Assembly (NCBI GenBank): GCA_010909165.1
Contig: MU008156.1
Location: forward strand, 744,001-808,000
Length of the DNA: 64,000 nucleotides
From: Anthoceros angustus
Taxonomy: Eukaryota; Streptophyta; Anthocerotopsida; Anthocerotales; Anthocerotaceae
Reading direction: 5' to 3'
Shown piece after piece: positions 46,966 to 60,805 of the stretch. A model generated the notes under the pieces. The model saw nothing but the letters and a program-made list of their open reading frames with translations. It was not told where the DNA came from and ran no database searches. The number at the start of each line of letters is the position of its first letter. Within the stretch, counting starts at the first letter, position 1. Position numbers and translations under genes: made by a program.

Positions 46966-49900
46966 ATGAGCACGATGGAGAAGACTTCAAAAGCCGCGGT
47001 GTTAGAGGAGACTACAAGACCCACCGTAGTGGAGGAGACTCTAGCACCCACGATGGTGGAGAGACTCTAGCGCCCATGGTGGTGGAGGAGTCAGGACCCA
47101 AGGTGATGGCGGAGGAGGAGACTGCAAGAGCCATGGCGGTGGCCGAGCTCAAGACTCTAGCATCCACTGGGGGAAGAGGAGGAGACTAGTACAACAAGAG
47201 CTGCATGGTGGAGAAGGAGGAGCATACTACAGGAGCCACGGTCATGGTGGAGGCGGAGGAGGAGACTCCAGCAGTGGAGGAGGAGCATCAAGAGCCATAG
47301 TCATGGTGGAGGAGGAGGAGACTACAAGAGCCATGTTGGAGGAGGAGACTACAGAGCCACAGTGGAGGAGGAGGAGGCTGCAAGAGCCATAGTCATGGTG
47401 GAGGAGGAGGAGACTACAAGAGCTACGGTGGAGGAGGAGGAGCATATTGCAGCACCACGGTCATGTTGGAGGCGAGGAGACTCAGCAGCCAGTGGAGGAG
47501 GAGGAGCATCTTGCACGAGCCATAGTCATGGTGGAGGAGGAGGAGACTACAAGAGCTACGGTGGAGGAGGAGGAGCATATTGCAGCACCCACGGTCATGT
47601 TGGAGGAGGAGACTCCAGCAGCCACAGTGGAGGAGGAGGAGACTACAAGAGCTACGGTGGTGGACGATGAGGAAACTATAAGAACCACGGTGACAATGAG
47701 CATACTACAAGAGCCCGGGAGAAGAGGAGGAGCATATTGAAGGAGCCATGGTGGAGGATGAGGAGACTGCAGAAGCCACGATGGATGGGGAGGAGACTAG
47801 AAGAGCCAGTGGTGGAGGATGAGGAGACTACAAGAGCCATGGTGGAGGAGGAGGGGCATCTTGCACGAGCCACGGCCGTGGTGGAGGAGGAGGAGCATCT
47901 GCAGCCACGGTGGAGAGGAGGAGGAGACTACAAGACCCACATTGCATGTGGAGGACGAGCATATTGCAGCGACCACGCTCATGGTGGAGGATGAGGAAAC
48001 TGAGCCAAGATGGAGGAGGAGGAGACTACACGAGCCACGGTGGAGGAGGAGACTGCTACCCACACGCGTGGTGAAGGAGGAGGAGACTACAGGAGCCACG
48101 GTGGAGGAGACTCGACTACCCAAGATGGTGGAAGAGGAGCATACTACAGAGCCACAGTCATGGTGGAGGAGGAGCATACTACAAGAGCTACGGTGATGGA
48201 GGAAGAGGAGGAGACTCCAGCAGCCACAATGGTCAAGAAGGAGGAGGAGACTCCAGCAGCAGTGGAGGAGGAGGAGCATCGCACGAGCCATAGTCATGGT
48301 GGAGGAGGAGGAGACTACAAGAGCTACGGTGGAGGAGGAGCATATTGCAGCACCCACGGTCATGTTGGAGGCGGAGGAGGAGACTCCAGCAGCAGTGGAG
48401 GAGGAGGAGCATACTGCACGAGCCATAGTCATGGTGGAGGAGGAGGAGACTACAAGAGCTACGGTGGAGGAGGAGGAGCATATTGCAGCACCCACGGTCA
48501 TGTTGGAGGCAGAGGAGACTCCAGCAGCAGCCAGTGGAGGAGGAGGAGACTACAAGAGCCACGGTGGTGGAGGATGAGGAGACTACAAGACCCACATTGC
48601 ATGTGGACAATGAGCATACTACAAGAGCCCCGGAGAAGAGGAGGAGCATATTGAAGGAGCCACACATGGTGGAGGATGAGGAGACTGCAGAAGCCACGAT
48701 GGATGGGGAGGAGACTAGAAGAGCCATGGTGGAGGATGAGGAGACTACAAGAGCCATGGTGGAGGAGGAGGGGCATCGCACGAGCCACGTCGTGGTGGAG
48801 GATGAGCGGTGCAGTGCACTGGAGGAGGAGGAGACTACAAGACCCACATTGCATGTGGAGGACGAGCATATTGCACCACGCTCATGGTGGAGGATGAGGA
48901 AACTGAGCCAAGATGGAGGAGGAGGAGACTACACGAGCCACTGGAGGAGACTGCTACCCACACGCTGGTGAAGGAGGAGGAGACTACAGGAGCCACGGTG
49001 GCGAGGAGACTCCAAAGACTACCCAAGATGGTGGAAGAGGAGCATACTACAGGAGCCACAGAATGGTGGACGAGGAGAATATTACGCTACGGTGATGGAG
49101 GAAGAGGAGGAGACTCCAACAGCAGCCACAATGGTCAAGAAGGAGGAGGAGACCTAGTAGAAACCACGGTGGTGGTGGAGGAGGTGGAGACTCCAACATG
49201 CGCTACCGACGGTGGTGGAGGATGAGGAGGAGTCTCAAACAACATCAACGGTGGTGATTCGGAGGAGGAGGCTGCAGTGCTACCCACACGCTGGTGGATC
49301 CAAGGAGGAGACTCTAGCGATCCATGGTGTTGGAGGATCGGGAAGAGGCGCATGTTTCAGAGCCACGGCGAAGGTGGATATTTCATATCTGGAATCTACA
49401 ACGAGAGTAGCTCAAAATTAGGGCCCATGATAGAGGAGACTCTAGAATTAGAATCGGCGTGGAGGAGACTCTAGAATCCATGCATATGGCGGCGAAGAGT
49501 CCAAAATCGACTCCATGGCGGAGGAGAGTCGAATCAAAATCCACGTGGAGGAGACTCAAAACCAAAATCCACAGAAGGATACAAAATGTATTTTGTCAAA
49601 TATCCAAAGCCTCTTGAAAGTTCATACAATGGAAAAATTGCATCAAAGGAGCTTGAAGTGAAGTGGTATACAGGAGTGCGAGATGTTTTACATGCTGGAG
49701 TTGTATTCAAAAGGTATGAGAAGGACAACGTGCTCACTATGTTGAAAGTGCTCGTGCAACTAGCTCAACTCATGAGTTAGACCTTGCTAAACTACAAGAC
49801 AAAAACTAGCTTAGAACAAGAGATAAAACAGCTTCAACAAGAAGGGAATTAGAAAATGAAAAGCAATGAAAAGCATATCAAGAGCTCCAAGCATTGCAGG

Positions 49901-52900
49901 AGAAGAATGCGGAGCATGAAGCATACAATGAAAATCGCAAAGGGATCAAATATTATGTTATTGGCAAAAGAAAAGGACAAGGCTGCACTTGAGGTGGAAT
50001 GTAAAAGCAAGTCGAAACATTTTTTCCTTGTGGAATGCTAGTAGCTCAACATTTCAAATCATATTTGTGCGAATGAGTTGAGAACATTGTATCGACTAGG
50101 CAATCGCAGACGGAAGAACACTATCGGATGAAGAGTTGTTATCTTTGAAATTTGAAATACCGTAAGATCCACCGCTTCCGGACCATCAATGTATAAAAAT
50201 ATTGATGATCTGATTCAATAGGCTTAAAAATGTTGCACAAGAAGAAAATTATGGACTACAGGCATCCACCGCATTGCCCAAGAAGGGACTACAGCATCCA
50301 CCGCATTGCCCAAGAAGGGATTACAGCATCCACCACATTGCCCAAAAGGGACAACAGCATCAACGACATTGACTAGAAAGGGACTACAAACATCCACAAT
50401 TGAAAGTATACAGGCATCCACGGCCATTGCCCAAGAAGGACTACAGTGCATCCATAGTTGAAAGTGTACTGCAACTAGCTCAACTCATGAGTTAGACCTT
50501 GCTAAACTACAAGACAAAAACTAGCTTAGAACAAGAGATAAAACAGCTTCAACAAGAAAGGAATTAGAAAATGAAAAGCAGAAAGCATATCAAGAGCTCC
50601 AAGCATTGCAGGAGAAGAATGCGAGCATGAAGCATACAATGAAAATCGCAAAGGGATCGTAAATATTATGTTATTGGCAAAAGAAAAGGACAAGGCTGCA
50701 CTTGAGGTGGAATGTAAAAGCAAGTCGAAACATTTTTTCCTTGTGGAATGCTAGTAGCTCAACATTTCAAATCGTTATATTGTGCGAATGAGTTGAGAAC
50801 ATTGTATCGACTAGGCAATCGCAGACGGAAGAACACTATCGGATGAAGAGTTGTTATCTTTGAAATTTGAAATACGGAAGATCCACCAGTGCTTCCGGAC
50901 CTTCAATGTATAAAAATATTGATGATCTGATTCAATAGGCTTAAAAATGTTGCACAAGAAGAAAATTATGGACTGTGCATCCACCGCATTGCCCAAGAAG
51001 GGACTACAGCATCCACCGCATTGCCCAAGAAGGGATTACAGGCATCCACCACATTGCCCAAAAGGGACAACAGCATCAACGACATTGACTAGAAAGGGAC
51101 TACAAACATCCACAATTGAAAGTATACAGCCGCATCCACGGCACCGCCATTGCAAGAAGGACTACAGGCATCCATAGTTGAAAGTGTACTGCAACTAGCT
51201 CAACTCATGAGTTAGACCTTGCTAAACTACAAAGACAAAAACTAGCTTAGAACAAGAGATAAAACAGCTTCAACAAGAAAGGAATTAGAAAATGAAAAGC
51301 AACAGAAGCATATCAAGAGCTCCAAGCATTGCAGGGAGAAGAATGCGAGCATGAAGCATACAATGAAAATCGCAAAGGGATCGAAATATTATGTTATTGG
51401 CAAAAGAAAAGGACAAGGCTGCACTTGAGGTGGAATGTAAAAGCAAGTCGAAACATTTTTTCCTTGTGGAATGCTAGTAGCTCAACATTTGAAAATCGTT
51501 ATATTGTGCGAATGAGTTGAGAACATTGTATCGACTAGGCACCGCAGACGGAAGAACACTATCGGATGAAGAGTTGTTATCTTTGAAATTTGAAATACGG
51601 AAGATCCACCAGTGCTTCCGGACCTTCAATGTATAAAAATATTGATGATCTGATTCAATAGGCTTAAAAATGTTGCACAAGAAGAAAATTATGGACTACA
51701 GGCATCCACCGCATTGCCCAAGAAGGGACTACAGCATCCACCGCATTGCCCAAGAAGGGATTACAGCATCCACCACATTGCCCAAAAGGGACAACAGCAT
51801 CAACGACATTGACTAGAAAGGGACTACAAACATCCACAATTGAAAGTATGCATCCACGGCACCGCCATTGCAAGAAGGACTGGTGCATCCATAGTTGAAA
51901 GTGCATGTGCTCCATCCACGGCACCGCCATTGCCCAAAGAGGGACTGTGCATCCGCAGTTGAAAGTATACAGTGCATCCACAGCTCCGCCATTGCCCAAA
52001 GAGGGACCATGCATCCACTAAAAGTATACAGGCTCCATCCACATCTCCGCCATTGCCCAAAGAGGGACTACAGGCATCCACAACTAAAAGTACACATGCT
52101 CCATCCACGCCATTGCCCAAAGAGGGACTACAAGCATCCACAGTTGAAAGTATACAGGCATCCACCGCATTGCCCCAAAAGGGACTGTGCATCTATGTTA
52201 TTGATTGGAAAGGGACTACAGGCATCCACAGGCGCCACCATTGCCGGCGCCCAAGAAGGTCTACAGCATCCACGACAATTCCCGGAGGAGCTACAGACAT
52301 CCACGACACCACTTAGGTTGACTCGCATGGAGAAGCAAAACAAAAAGTCACAAAAGAGCAAAAGTCTATCGATCAACATGGAAAGAAAAGATATGATTAC
52401 AACTCGAATGCCAATATTTTTCGTGCTTAGAAGTTGATGATGGTTGCGAAATGGATGGCATGTCATCAATTCCAAAGTCATCGGAGGTTGTGAGAAAAAC
52501 AACTCATGGGGTCTCAAAGGCCCATGTTGACAAAGCAAATTCGTGTTTGGATCTTGATCGGGGTAAAATGCAATAATTCACTAGCCTTGAAGATATCAAT
52601 GCCTATTGGGGACGAAGATACATTTTTGATAAGGACTCTCAAAAGAACTTCAATGCAATTCTGGTGCCAACCATTTCCATGACACATGTCTACTTCCTAA
52701 TGAAGACCCTTTGAATGCCATGCATTCTAGAGCAATAGCAAGGCCTCATAAGGCAAGTGGTCACAAGGCTTCAAAGAAAAAGGAGAGTTGCTGGTCCGGA
52801 TCAAGAAAAAGTCTTCATATGCATGTTTTGGTCCCGATCAAGAAAAAGTCTTCATATGCATGTTTTGGAGCACGTGGTTGGATTTTCCTAGCTATTTTAT

Positions 52901-52943
52901 TGTTATTGGTGTGATGATTGCCTATATGTGCTTTTCACGTTAA
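46966..52943 (+). pseudogene. PPI1-like gene copy 5 with triplicated C-D region
   Basis: ATG at 46966 and a TAA at 52941-52943 after the membrane segment bound a 6-kb copy. Block B is two-round, with the turn-back near 48240 where AAGAAGGAGGAGGAGACTCC leads again into the GAGCATCGCACGAGCC module; 214 codons are open at 48010-48654. Block C follows at about 49580. The C-D pair then recurs: C at about 49580, 50469 and 51190, D at 50255, 50975 and 51695. A translated copy would carry the coiled coil and DGRTLSDEE motif three times, an unusual extension of the rod. Frame breaks are as in other copies. Confidence 0.55.
50255..52310 (+). repeat. Tandem C-D duplication, unit about 721 bp
   Basis: Truncated D blocks end at TTGAAAGTGTAC and continue into TGCAACTAGCTCAACTC of block C. 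Both parents contain TTGAAAGT, giving 8 bp of homology at the crossover. Two junctions lie near 50468 and 51189. Confidence 0.85.
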
Positions 52944-54743
52944 GTTTTCGAATGACTCAAGCAAGTTTATTTTTGTAGTACGTCGCTATGATGTAAGCAA
53001 GTTCACTTGAAAAATACTCCCTATGTTCTCAAATTTTTAATTTTATTTTCACCAAGAGATGCTTCAACAAGAAGGGAATTAGAAAATGAAAAGCAGAAAG
53101 CATATCAAGAGCTCCAAGCATTGCAGGAGAAGAATGCGAGCATGAAGCATACAATGAAAATCGCAAAGGGATCGTAAATATTATGTTATTGGCAAAAGAA
53201 AAGGACAAGGCTGCACTTGAGGTGGAATGTAAAAGCAAGTCGAAACATTTTTTCCTTGTGGAATGCTAGTAGCTCAACATTTCAAATCGTTATATTGTGC
53301 GAATGAGTTGAGAACATTGTATCGACTAGGCAATCGCAGACGGAAGAACACTATCGGATGAAGAGTTGTTATCTTTGAAATTTGAAATACGGAAGATCCA
53401 CCAGTGCTTCCGGACCATCAATGTATAAAAATATTGATGATCTGATTCAATAGGCTTAAAAATGTTGCACAAGAAGAAAATTATGGACTACGAGGCATCC
53501 ACCGCATTGCCCAAGAAGGGACTACAGGCATCCACCGCATTGCCCAAGAAGGGATTACAGGCATCCACCACATTGCCCAAAAGGGACAACAGCATCAACG
53601 ACATTGACTAGAAAGGGACTACAAACATCCACAATTGAAAGTATACAGTGCATCCACGGCACCGCCATTGCAAGAAGGACTGGTGCATCCATAGTTGAAA
53701 GTGTCTGTGCTCCATCCACGCGCCCGCCATTGCCCAAAGAGGGACTGCATCCGCAGCTTGAAAGTATACAGTGCATCCACAGCCCGCCATTGCCCAAAGA
53801 GGGACTGAGCATCCACTAAAAGTATACAGCTCCATCCACATCTCCGCCATTGCCCAAAGAGGGACTACAGGCATCCACAACTAAAAGTACACATGCTCCA
53901 TCCACGGCACCGCCATTGCCCAAAGAGGGACTACAAGCATCCACAGCTTGAAAGTATACAGGCATCCACCGCATTGCCCCAAAAGGGACTACAGGCATCT
54001 ATGTTATTGATTGGAAAGGGACTACATGCATCCACGCCACCATTGCCGGCGCCCAAGAAGGTCTACAGGCATCCACGATTCCGCGGAGGAGCTGAGACAT
54101 CCACGACACCACTTAGGTTGACTCGCATGGAGAAGCAAAACAAAAAGTCACAAAAGAGCAAAAGTCTATCGATCAACATGGAAAGAAAAGATATGATTAC
54201 AACTCGAATGCCAATATTTTTCGTGCTTAGAAGTTGATGATGGTTGCGAAATGGATGGCATGTCATCAATTCCAAAGTCATCGGAGGTTGTGAGAAAAAC
54301 AACTCATGGGGTCTCAAAGGCCCATGTTGACAAAGCAAATTCGTGTTTTGGATGCTGATCGGTAAAATGCAATAATTCACTAGCCTTGAAGATATCAATG
54401 CCTATTGGGGACGAAGATACATTTTTGATAAGGACTCTCAAAAGAACTTCAATGCAATTCTGGTGCCAACCATTTCCATGACACATGTCTACTTCCTAAT
54501 GAAGACCCTTTGAATGCCATGCATTCTAGAGCAATAGCAAGGCCTCATAAGGCAAGTGGTCACAAGGCTTCAAAGAAAAAGGAGAGTTGCTGGTCCGGAT
54601 CAAGAAAAACAGTCTTCATATGCATGTTTTGGTCCCGATCAAGAAAAAGTCTTCATATGCATGTTTTGGAGCACGTGGTTGGATTTTCCTAGCTATTTTA
54701 TTGTTATTGGTGTGATGATTGCCTATATGTGCTTTTCACGTTA
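52944..54743 (+). pseudogene. Extra 3' half of a PPI1-like gene (C-D-E) behind copy 5
   Basis: After the TAA of copy 5 only about 120 bp of spacer A follow (to ACCAAGAGATG near 53062). The sequence then jumps into block C at CTTCAACAAGAAGGG and runs through D (about 53490-54110) and E to a second TAA at 54741-54743. There is no spacer promoter, ATG or block B, so this piece could not be expressed as the full protein. It looks like the product of unequal crossing over between a spacer and block C. The E tail including GWIFLAI is present. Confidence 0.7.
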
Positions 54744-55816
54744 AGTTTTCGAATGACTCAAGCAAGTTTATTTTTGTAGTACGGTCGCTATGATGTAAGC
54801 AAGTTCACTTGAAAAATACTCCCTATGTTCTCAAATTTTTAATTTTATTTTCCGAAGAGATGAGTTTTTCATATCTTTGTCTTATTACAAATTCCATGTA
54901 TTGCTCTGCTTAGTATGGTGCTAGTTTGTTTGAACAACTTAGATGGTTGGGGGATCGGAGGGAGGGTACGCAGTAACCATCGAGCTATGCTACCTCCCAT
55001 AGCATCGATCCCACGTGTATTGTCGTTGTTCAGTATATCCTACATATGGCACTGTCTAGTAGAATTCTTAACATGCGATTTTGTTACAAGCATGCCTTCA
55101 CATGTAAAGACCATCAAGTAGTAGATCCTCCAAAAGGAAACCTTGTACTTCTAAGTCCATCAAATACTAAGCCCATCCAAGAAAACCAATACCACCAATA
55201 TGACCAGTTCACTGGTTTATCATAGAATAATCTTCCAATCCATACATTCTTATTAAATTTGAGCATACATTTCACTTACCTTAAGCTCCAAAGCTAGCCT
55301 TTTCTATAAGCCGCAGACTTGCCATAATTGCACAGCTAATTTTGGGACTCCTTACAACGACACATGTATGGACTACCCCTATAGGCAACATTCTCTCTAT
55401 AAATTACATAGTAATATATATAAGCGTGTTTCCAAGCATATAACTACTTCTATAAGCATGACTTGTTAATGTATATAGTTCTTAGTTTACCTCATTTTAT
55501 TTTCTTATTGTATTTCAACGTTCTTATTTCTAGCTTTATACAACTATTTTAGGGATGGTTCTAAGTTAGAAGTTCATACCCCTATATGAGGATATAGGCT
55601 AGTACAAAGTCAAAGCGATTACTACATACTCCAAGAAAAAATCTCGATAGTTCACACTATTGTGCTATATATGTAAATACAACATTTGATTGAGCTCAAG
55701 AAGCTTTATGAGTTACTTGAGTTTTTCGAATCAAAATTATTCGCCTTCTTGGTCAAATCTCCTTGTACGTAAATCAAACTTGTGACCTAGTTGCCTAAAT
55801 GCTGTGGGGCATCAAG
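54744..55816 (+). repeat. Macrosatellite spacer A, unit 6
   Basis: An uninterrupted spacer. It shares ATTCTCTCTATAAATTAC with unit 1, where units 2-5 have ATTCTCTATAAATTAC. Confidence 0.9.
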
Positions 55817-58800
55817 ATGAGCACGATGGAGAAGACTTCAAAAGCCGGGTGTTAGAGGAGACTACTGACCCACCGTAGTGGAGGAGACTCTAGCACCCAC
55901 GATGGTGGAGAGACTCTAGCGCCCATGGTGGTGGAGAGTCAGGACCCAAGGTGATGGCGGAGGAGGCATCTGCAAGAGCCATGGCGGTGGCCGAGCTCAA
56001 GACTCTAGCATCCACCGTGGGGGAAGAGGAGGAGACTAGTACAACAAGAGCCACATGGTGGAGAAGGAGGAGCATACTACAGGAGCCACGGTCATGTTGG
56101 AGGCGGAGGAGACTCAACAGCAGCCAGTGGAGGAGGAGGAGCATCGCAAGAGCCATAGTCATGGTGGAGGAGGAGGAGCATCTGCAGGAGCCACGGTCAT
56201 GTTGGAGGCGAGGAGACTCCAACAGAGCCACGGGAGGAGGAGGAGCGTCTTGCACGAGCCATAGTCATGGTGGAGGAGGAGGAGACTACAAGAGCTACGG
56301 TGAGGAGGAGGAGCATATTGCAGCACCCACGGTCATGTTGGAGGCAGAGGAGACTCCAGCAGCCACAAGTGGAGGAGGAGGAGCATCGCACGAGCCATAG
56401 TCATGGTGGAGGAGGAGGAGACTACAAGAGCTACGGTGGAGGAGGAGGCATATTGCAGCCACGGTCATGTTGGAGGCGGAGGAGACTGCAGAGCCACAGT
56501 GGAGGAGGAGGAGACTACAAGAGCCACGGTGGTGGGCGATGAGGAAACTATAAGAACCACGGTGCAGACAATGAGCATACTACAAGAGCCCGGAGAAGAG
56601 GAGGAGCATATTGAAGGAGCCACTACCATGGTGGAGGAGGAGGCTGCAGGCCACGATGGATGGGGAGGAGACTACAGGAGCCAAGATGGTGGAGGATGAG
56701 GAGACTACAAGAGCCATGGTGGAGGAGGAGGAGCATCGCAAGAGCCACGCCGTGGTGGAGGATGAGCAGATCAGTGCAGCCACGGTGGAGGAGGAGGAGA
56801 CTACAAGACCCACATTGCATGTGGAGGACGAGCATATTGCGACCACGCCATGGTGGAGGATGAGGAAACCACAGGAGCCAAGATGGAGGAGGAGGAGACT
56901 ACAGGAGCCACGGTGGTGGAGGCTGCAGTGCTACCCACACGCGTGGTGAAGGAGGAGGAGACTACAAGACCCACCGTAGTGGAGGAGACTCTAGCACCCA
57001 CGATGGTGGAGAGACTCTAGCGCCCATGGTGGTGGAGGAGTCAACAGGACCCAAGGTGATGGCGGAGGAGGAGACTGCAAGAGCCATGGCGGTGGCCGAG
57101 CTCAAGACTCTAGCATCCACCGTGGGGGAAGAGGAGGAGACTAGTACAACAAGAGCACATGGTGGAGAAGGAGGAGCATACTACAGGAGCCACGGCCGTG
57201 GTGGAGGCGGAGGAGACTACAGGAGCCAAGATGGAGGAGGAGGAGCATACTGCAAGAGCCATAGTCATGGTGGAGGAGGAGGAGCATCTGCAGAGCCACT
57301 CATGTTGGAGGCAGAGGAGACTACAAGAGCTACGTGGAGGAGGAGGAGCGACGCACGAGCCATAGTCATGGTGGAGGAGGAGGAGACTACAAGAGCTACG
57401 GTGGAGGAGGAGGAGCATATTGCACCCACGGTCATGTTGGAGGCAGAGGAGACTCCAACAGCAGCCACAGTGGAGGAGGAGGAGCATCTGCACGAGCCAT
57501 AGTCATGGTGGAGGAGGAGGAGACTACAAGAGCTACGGTGGAGGAGGAGGAGACTAGTACAACAAGAGCCACGGTCATGTTGGAGGCAGAGGAGACTCCA
57601 ACAGCAGCCACAGTGGAGGAGGAGGAGACTACAAGAGCCACGGTGGGACGATGAGGAAACTATAAGAACCACGCAGTGTGACAATGAGCATACTACAAGA
57701 GCCCGGAGAAGAGGAGGAGCATATTGAAGGAGCCACGGTCATGGTGGAGGATGAGGAGACTGCAGGCCACGATGGATGGGGAGGAGACTACAAGACCCAC
57801 ATTGCATGTGGAGGATGAGGAGACTACAAGAGCCATGGTGGAGGAGGAGGCATCTTGCACGAGCCACGCCGTGGTGGAGGATGAGCGATCGCAGTGCAGC
57901 CACGTGGAGGAGGAGGAGACTACAAGACCCACATTGCATGTGGAGCATATTGCAGCACCACGCTCATGGTGGAGGATGAGGAAACTACAGGAGCCAAGAT
58001 GGAGGAGGAGGAGACTACAAGAGCCATGGTGGTGGAGGAGACTGCAGTGCTACCCACACGCGTGGTGAAGGAGGAGGAGACTACAGGAGCCACGGTGGCG
58101 GAGGAGACTGCAGAGCCACGGGAGGAGGAGGAGGAGCATCTGCAAGAGCCATAGTCATGGTGGAGGAGGAGGAGACTGCAGAGCCACCATGTTGGAGAGG
58201 AGACTCCAGCAGTGGAGGAGGAGGAGGAGCATCGCACGAGCCATAGTCATGGTGGAGGAGGAGGAGACTACAAGAGCTACGGTGGAGGAGGAGGAGCATA
58301 TTGCACCCACGGTCATGTTGGAGGCAGAGGAGACTCCAGCCAGCAGCCAGTGGAGGAGGAGGAGCATCTGCACGAGCCATAGTCATGGTGGAGGAGGAGA
58401 CTACAAGAGCTACGTGGAGGAGGAGGAGCATACTACAGAGCCACGGTCATGTTGGAGGCAGAGGAGACTCCAGCAGCCACAGTGGAGGAGGAGGAGACTA
58501 CAAGAGCCACGGTGGGACGATGAGGAAACTATAAGAACCACGTGCAGACAATGAGCATACTACAAGAGCCCGGAGAAGAGGAGGAGCATATTGAAGGAGC
58601 CACGGTCATGGTGGAGGATGAGGAGACTGCAGGCCACGATGGATGGGGAGGAGACTAGAAGAGCCACGGTGGAGGATGAGGAGACTACAAGAGCCATGGT
58701 GGAGGAGGAGGGGCATATCGCACGAGCCACGCCGTGGTGGAGGATGAGCGATCGCAGTGCAGCCACGGTGGAGGAGGAGGAGACTACAAGACCCACATTG

Positions 58801-60199
58801 CATGTGGAGGACGAGCATATTGCGACCACGCTCATGGTGGAGGATGAGGAAACTACAGGAGCCAAGATGGAGGAGGAGGAGACTACACGAGCCACGGTGG
58901 TGGAGGAGACTGCAGTGCTACCCACACGCGTGGTGAAGGAGGAGGAGGAGGAGACTACAGAGCCACGGTGGCGGAGGAGACTCGACTACCCAAGATGGTG
59001 GAAGAGGAGCATACTGGAGCCACAGAATGGTGGGCGAGGAGAATATTACACGCTACGGTGATGGAGGAAGAGGAGGAGACTCAGCAGCCACAATGGTCAA
59101 GAAGGAGGAGGAGACCCTAGTAGAAACCACGGTGGTGGTGGAGGAGGTGGAGACTCAACATGCGCCTGCATGGTGGTGGAGGATGAGGAGGAGTCTCAAA
59201 CAACATCAACGGTGGTGATTCCGGAGGAGGAGGAGACTCTAATGGTGGATCCAAGGAGGAGACTCTAGCAGATCCATGGTGTTGGAGGATCGTGAAGAGG
59301 CGATGTTTCAGAGCCACGGCGAAGGTGGATATTTCATACGTAATCTACAACGAGAGTAGCTCAAAATTAGGGCCCATGATAGAGGAGACTCTAGAATTAG
59401 AATCGGCTGGAGGAGACTCTAGAATCCATGCATATGGCGAAGAGTCCAAAATCGACTCCATGGCGAGGAGAGTCCGAATCAAAATCCACGGTGGAGGAGA
59501 CTCCACAACCAAAATCCACGGCGAAGGATACAAAATGTATTTTGTCAAATATCCAAAGCCTCTTGAAAGTTCATACAATGGAAAAATTGCATCAAAGGAG
59601 CTTGAAGTGAAGTGGTATACAGTGCGAGATGTTTTACATGCTGGAGTTGTATTCAAAAGGTATGAGAAGGACAACGTGCTCACTATGTTGAAAAGCAGTA
59701 CGTGCAACTAGCTCAACTCATGAGTTAGACCTTGCTAAACTACAAAGACAAAAACTAGCTTAGAACAAGAGATAAAACAGCTTCAACAAGAAGGGAATTA
59801 GAAAATGAAAAGCAGAAAGCATATCAAGAGCTCCAAGCATTGCATGTGAGAAGAATGCGAGCATGAAGCATACAATGAAAATCGCAAAGGGATCAAATAT
59901 TATGTTATTGGCAAAAGAAAAGGACAAGGCTGCACTTGAGGTGGAATGTAAAAAGCAAGTCGAAACATTTTTTCCTTGTGGAATGCTAGTAGCTCAACAT
60001 TTCAAATCGTTATATTTGTGCGAATGAGTTGAGAACATTGTATCGACTAATCGCAGACGGAAGAACACTATCGGATGAAGAGTTGTTATCTTTGAAATTT
60101 GAAATACCAAGATCCACCGCTTCCGGACCTTCAATGTATAAAAATATTGATGATAATCTGATTCCAATAGGCTTAAAATGTTGCACAAGAAGAAAATTA

Positions 60200-60805
60200 C
60201 GGACTAGGCATCCACCGCATTGCCCAAGAAGGGACTACAGCATCCACCGCATTGCCCAAGAAGGGATTACAGCATCCACCACATTGCCCAAAAGGACAAC
60301 AGCATCAACGACATTGACTAGAAAGGGACTACAAACATCCACAATTGAAAGTATGTGCATCCACCGCATTGCCCAAGAAGGACTACATCCATAGTTGAAA
60401 GTATACAGCATCCACAGTTGAAAGTATACAGCTCCATCCACGGCACCGCCATTGCCCAAAGAGGGACTACAGGCATCCGCAGCTGAAAGTATACAAGTGC
60501 ATCCACAGCTCGCCATTGCCCAAAGAGGGACTACAGCATCCACTAAAAGTATACAGCTCCATCCACATCTCCGCATTGCCCAAAGAGGGACTACAGCATC
60601 CACAACTAAAAGTACACATGCTCCATCCACGCCCGCCATTGCCCAAAGAGGGACTACAAGCATCCACAGTTGAAAGTATACAGGCATCCACCGCATTGCC
60701 CAAAAGGGACTACAGCATCTATGTTATTGATTGGAAAGGGACTAGGCATCCACGCCACCATTGCGGGCGCCCAAGAAGGTCTACAGCATCCACCACATTG
60801 CCCAA
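60200..60805 (+). repeat. Minisatellite D, unit 6 first copy
   Basis: Normal D order, but the end (GGTCTACAGCATCCACCACATTGCCCAAGAAG region) joins block B at GAGGAGGCTGCAGTGC. AAGAAGGAGGAGG also occurs in B, giving the short homology for the switch. Confidence 0.8.
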
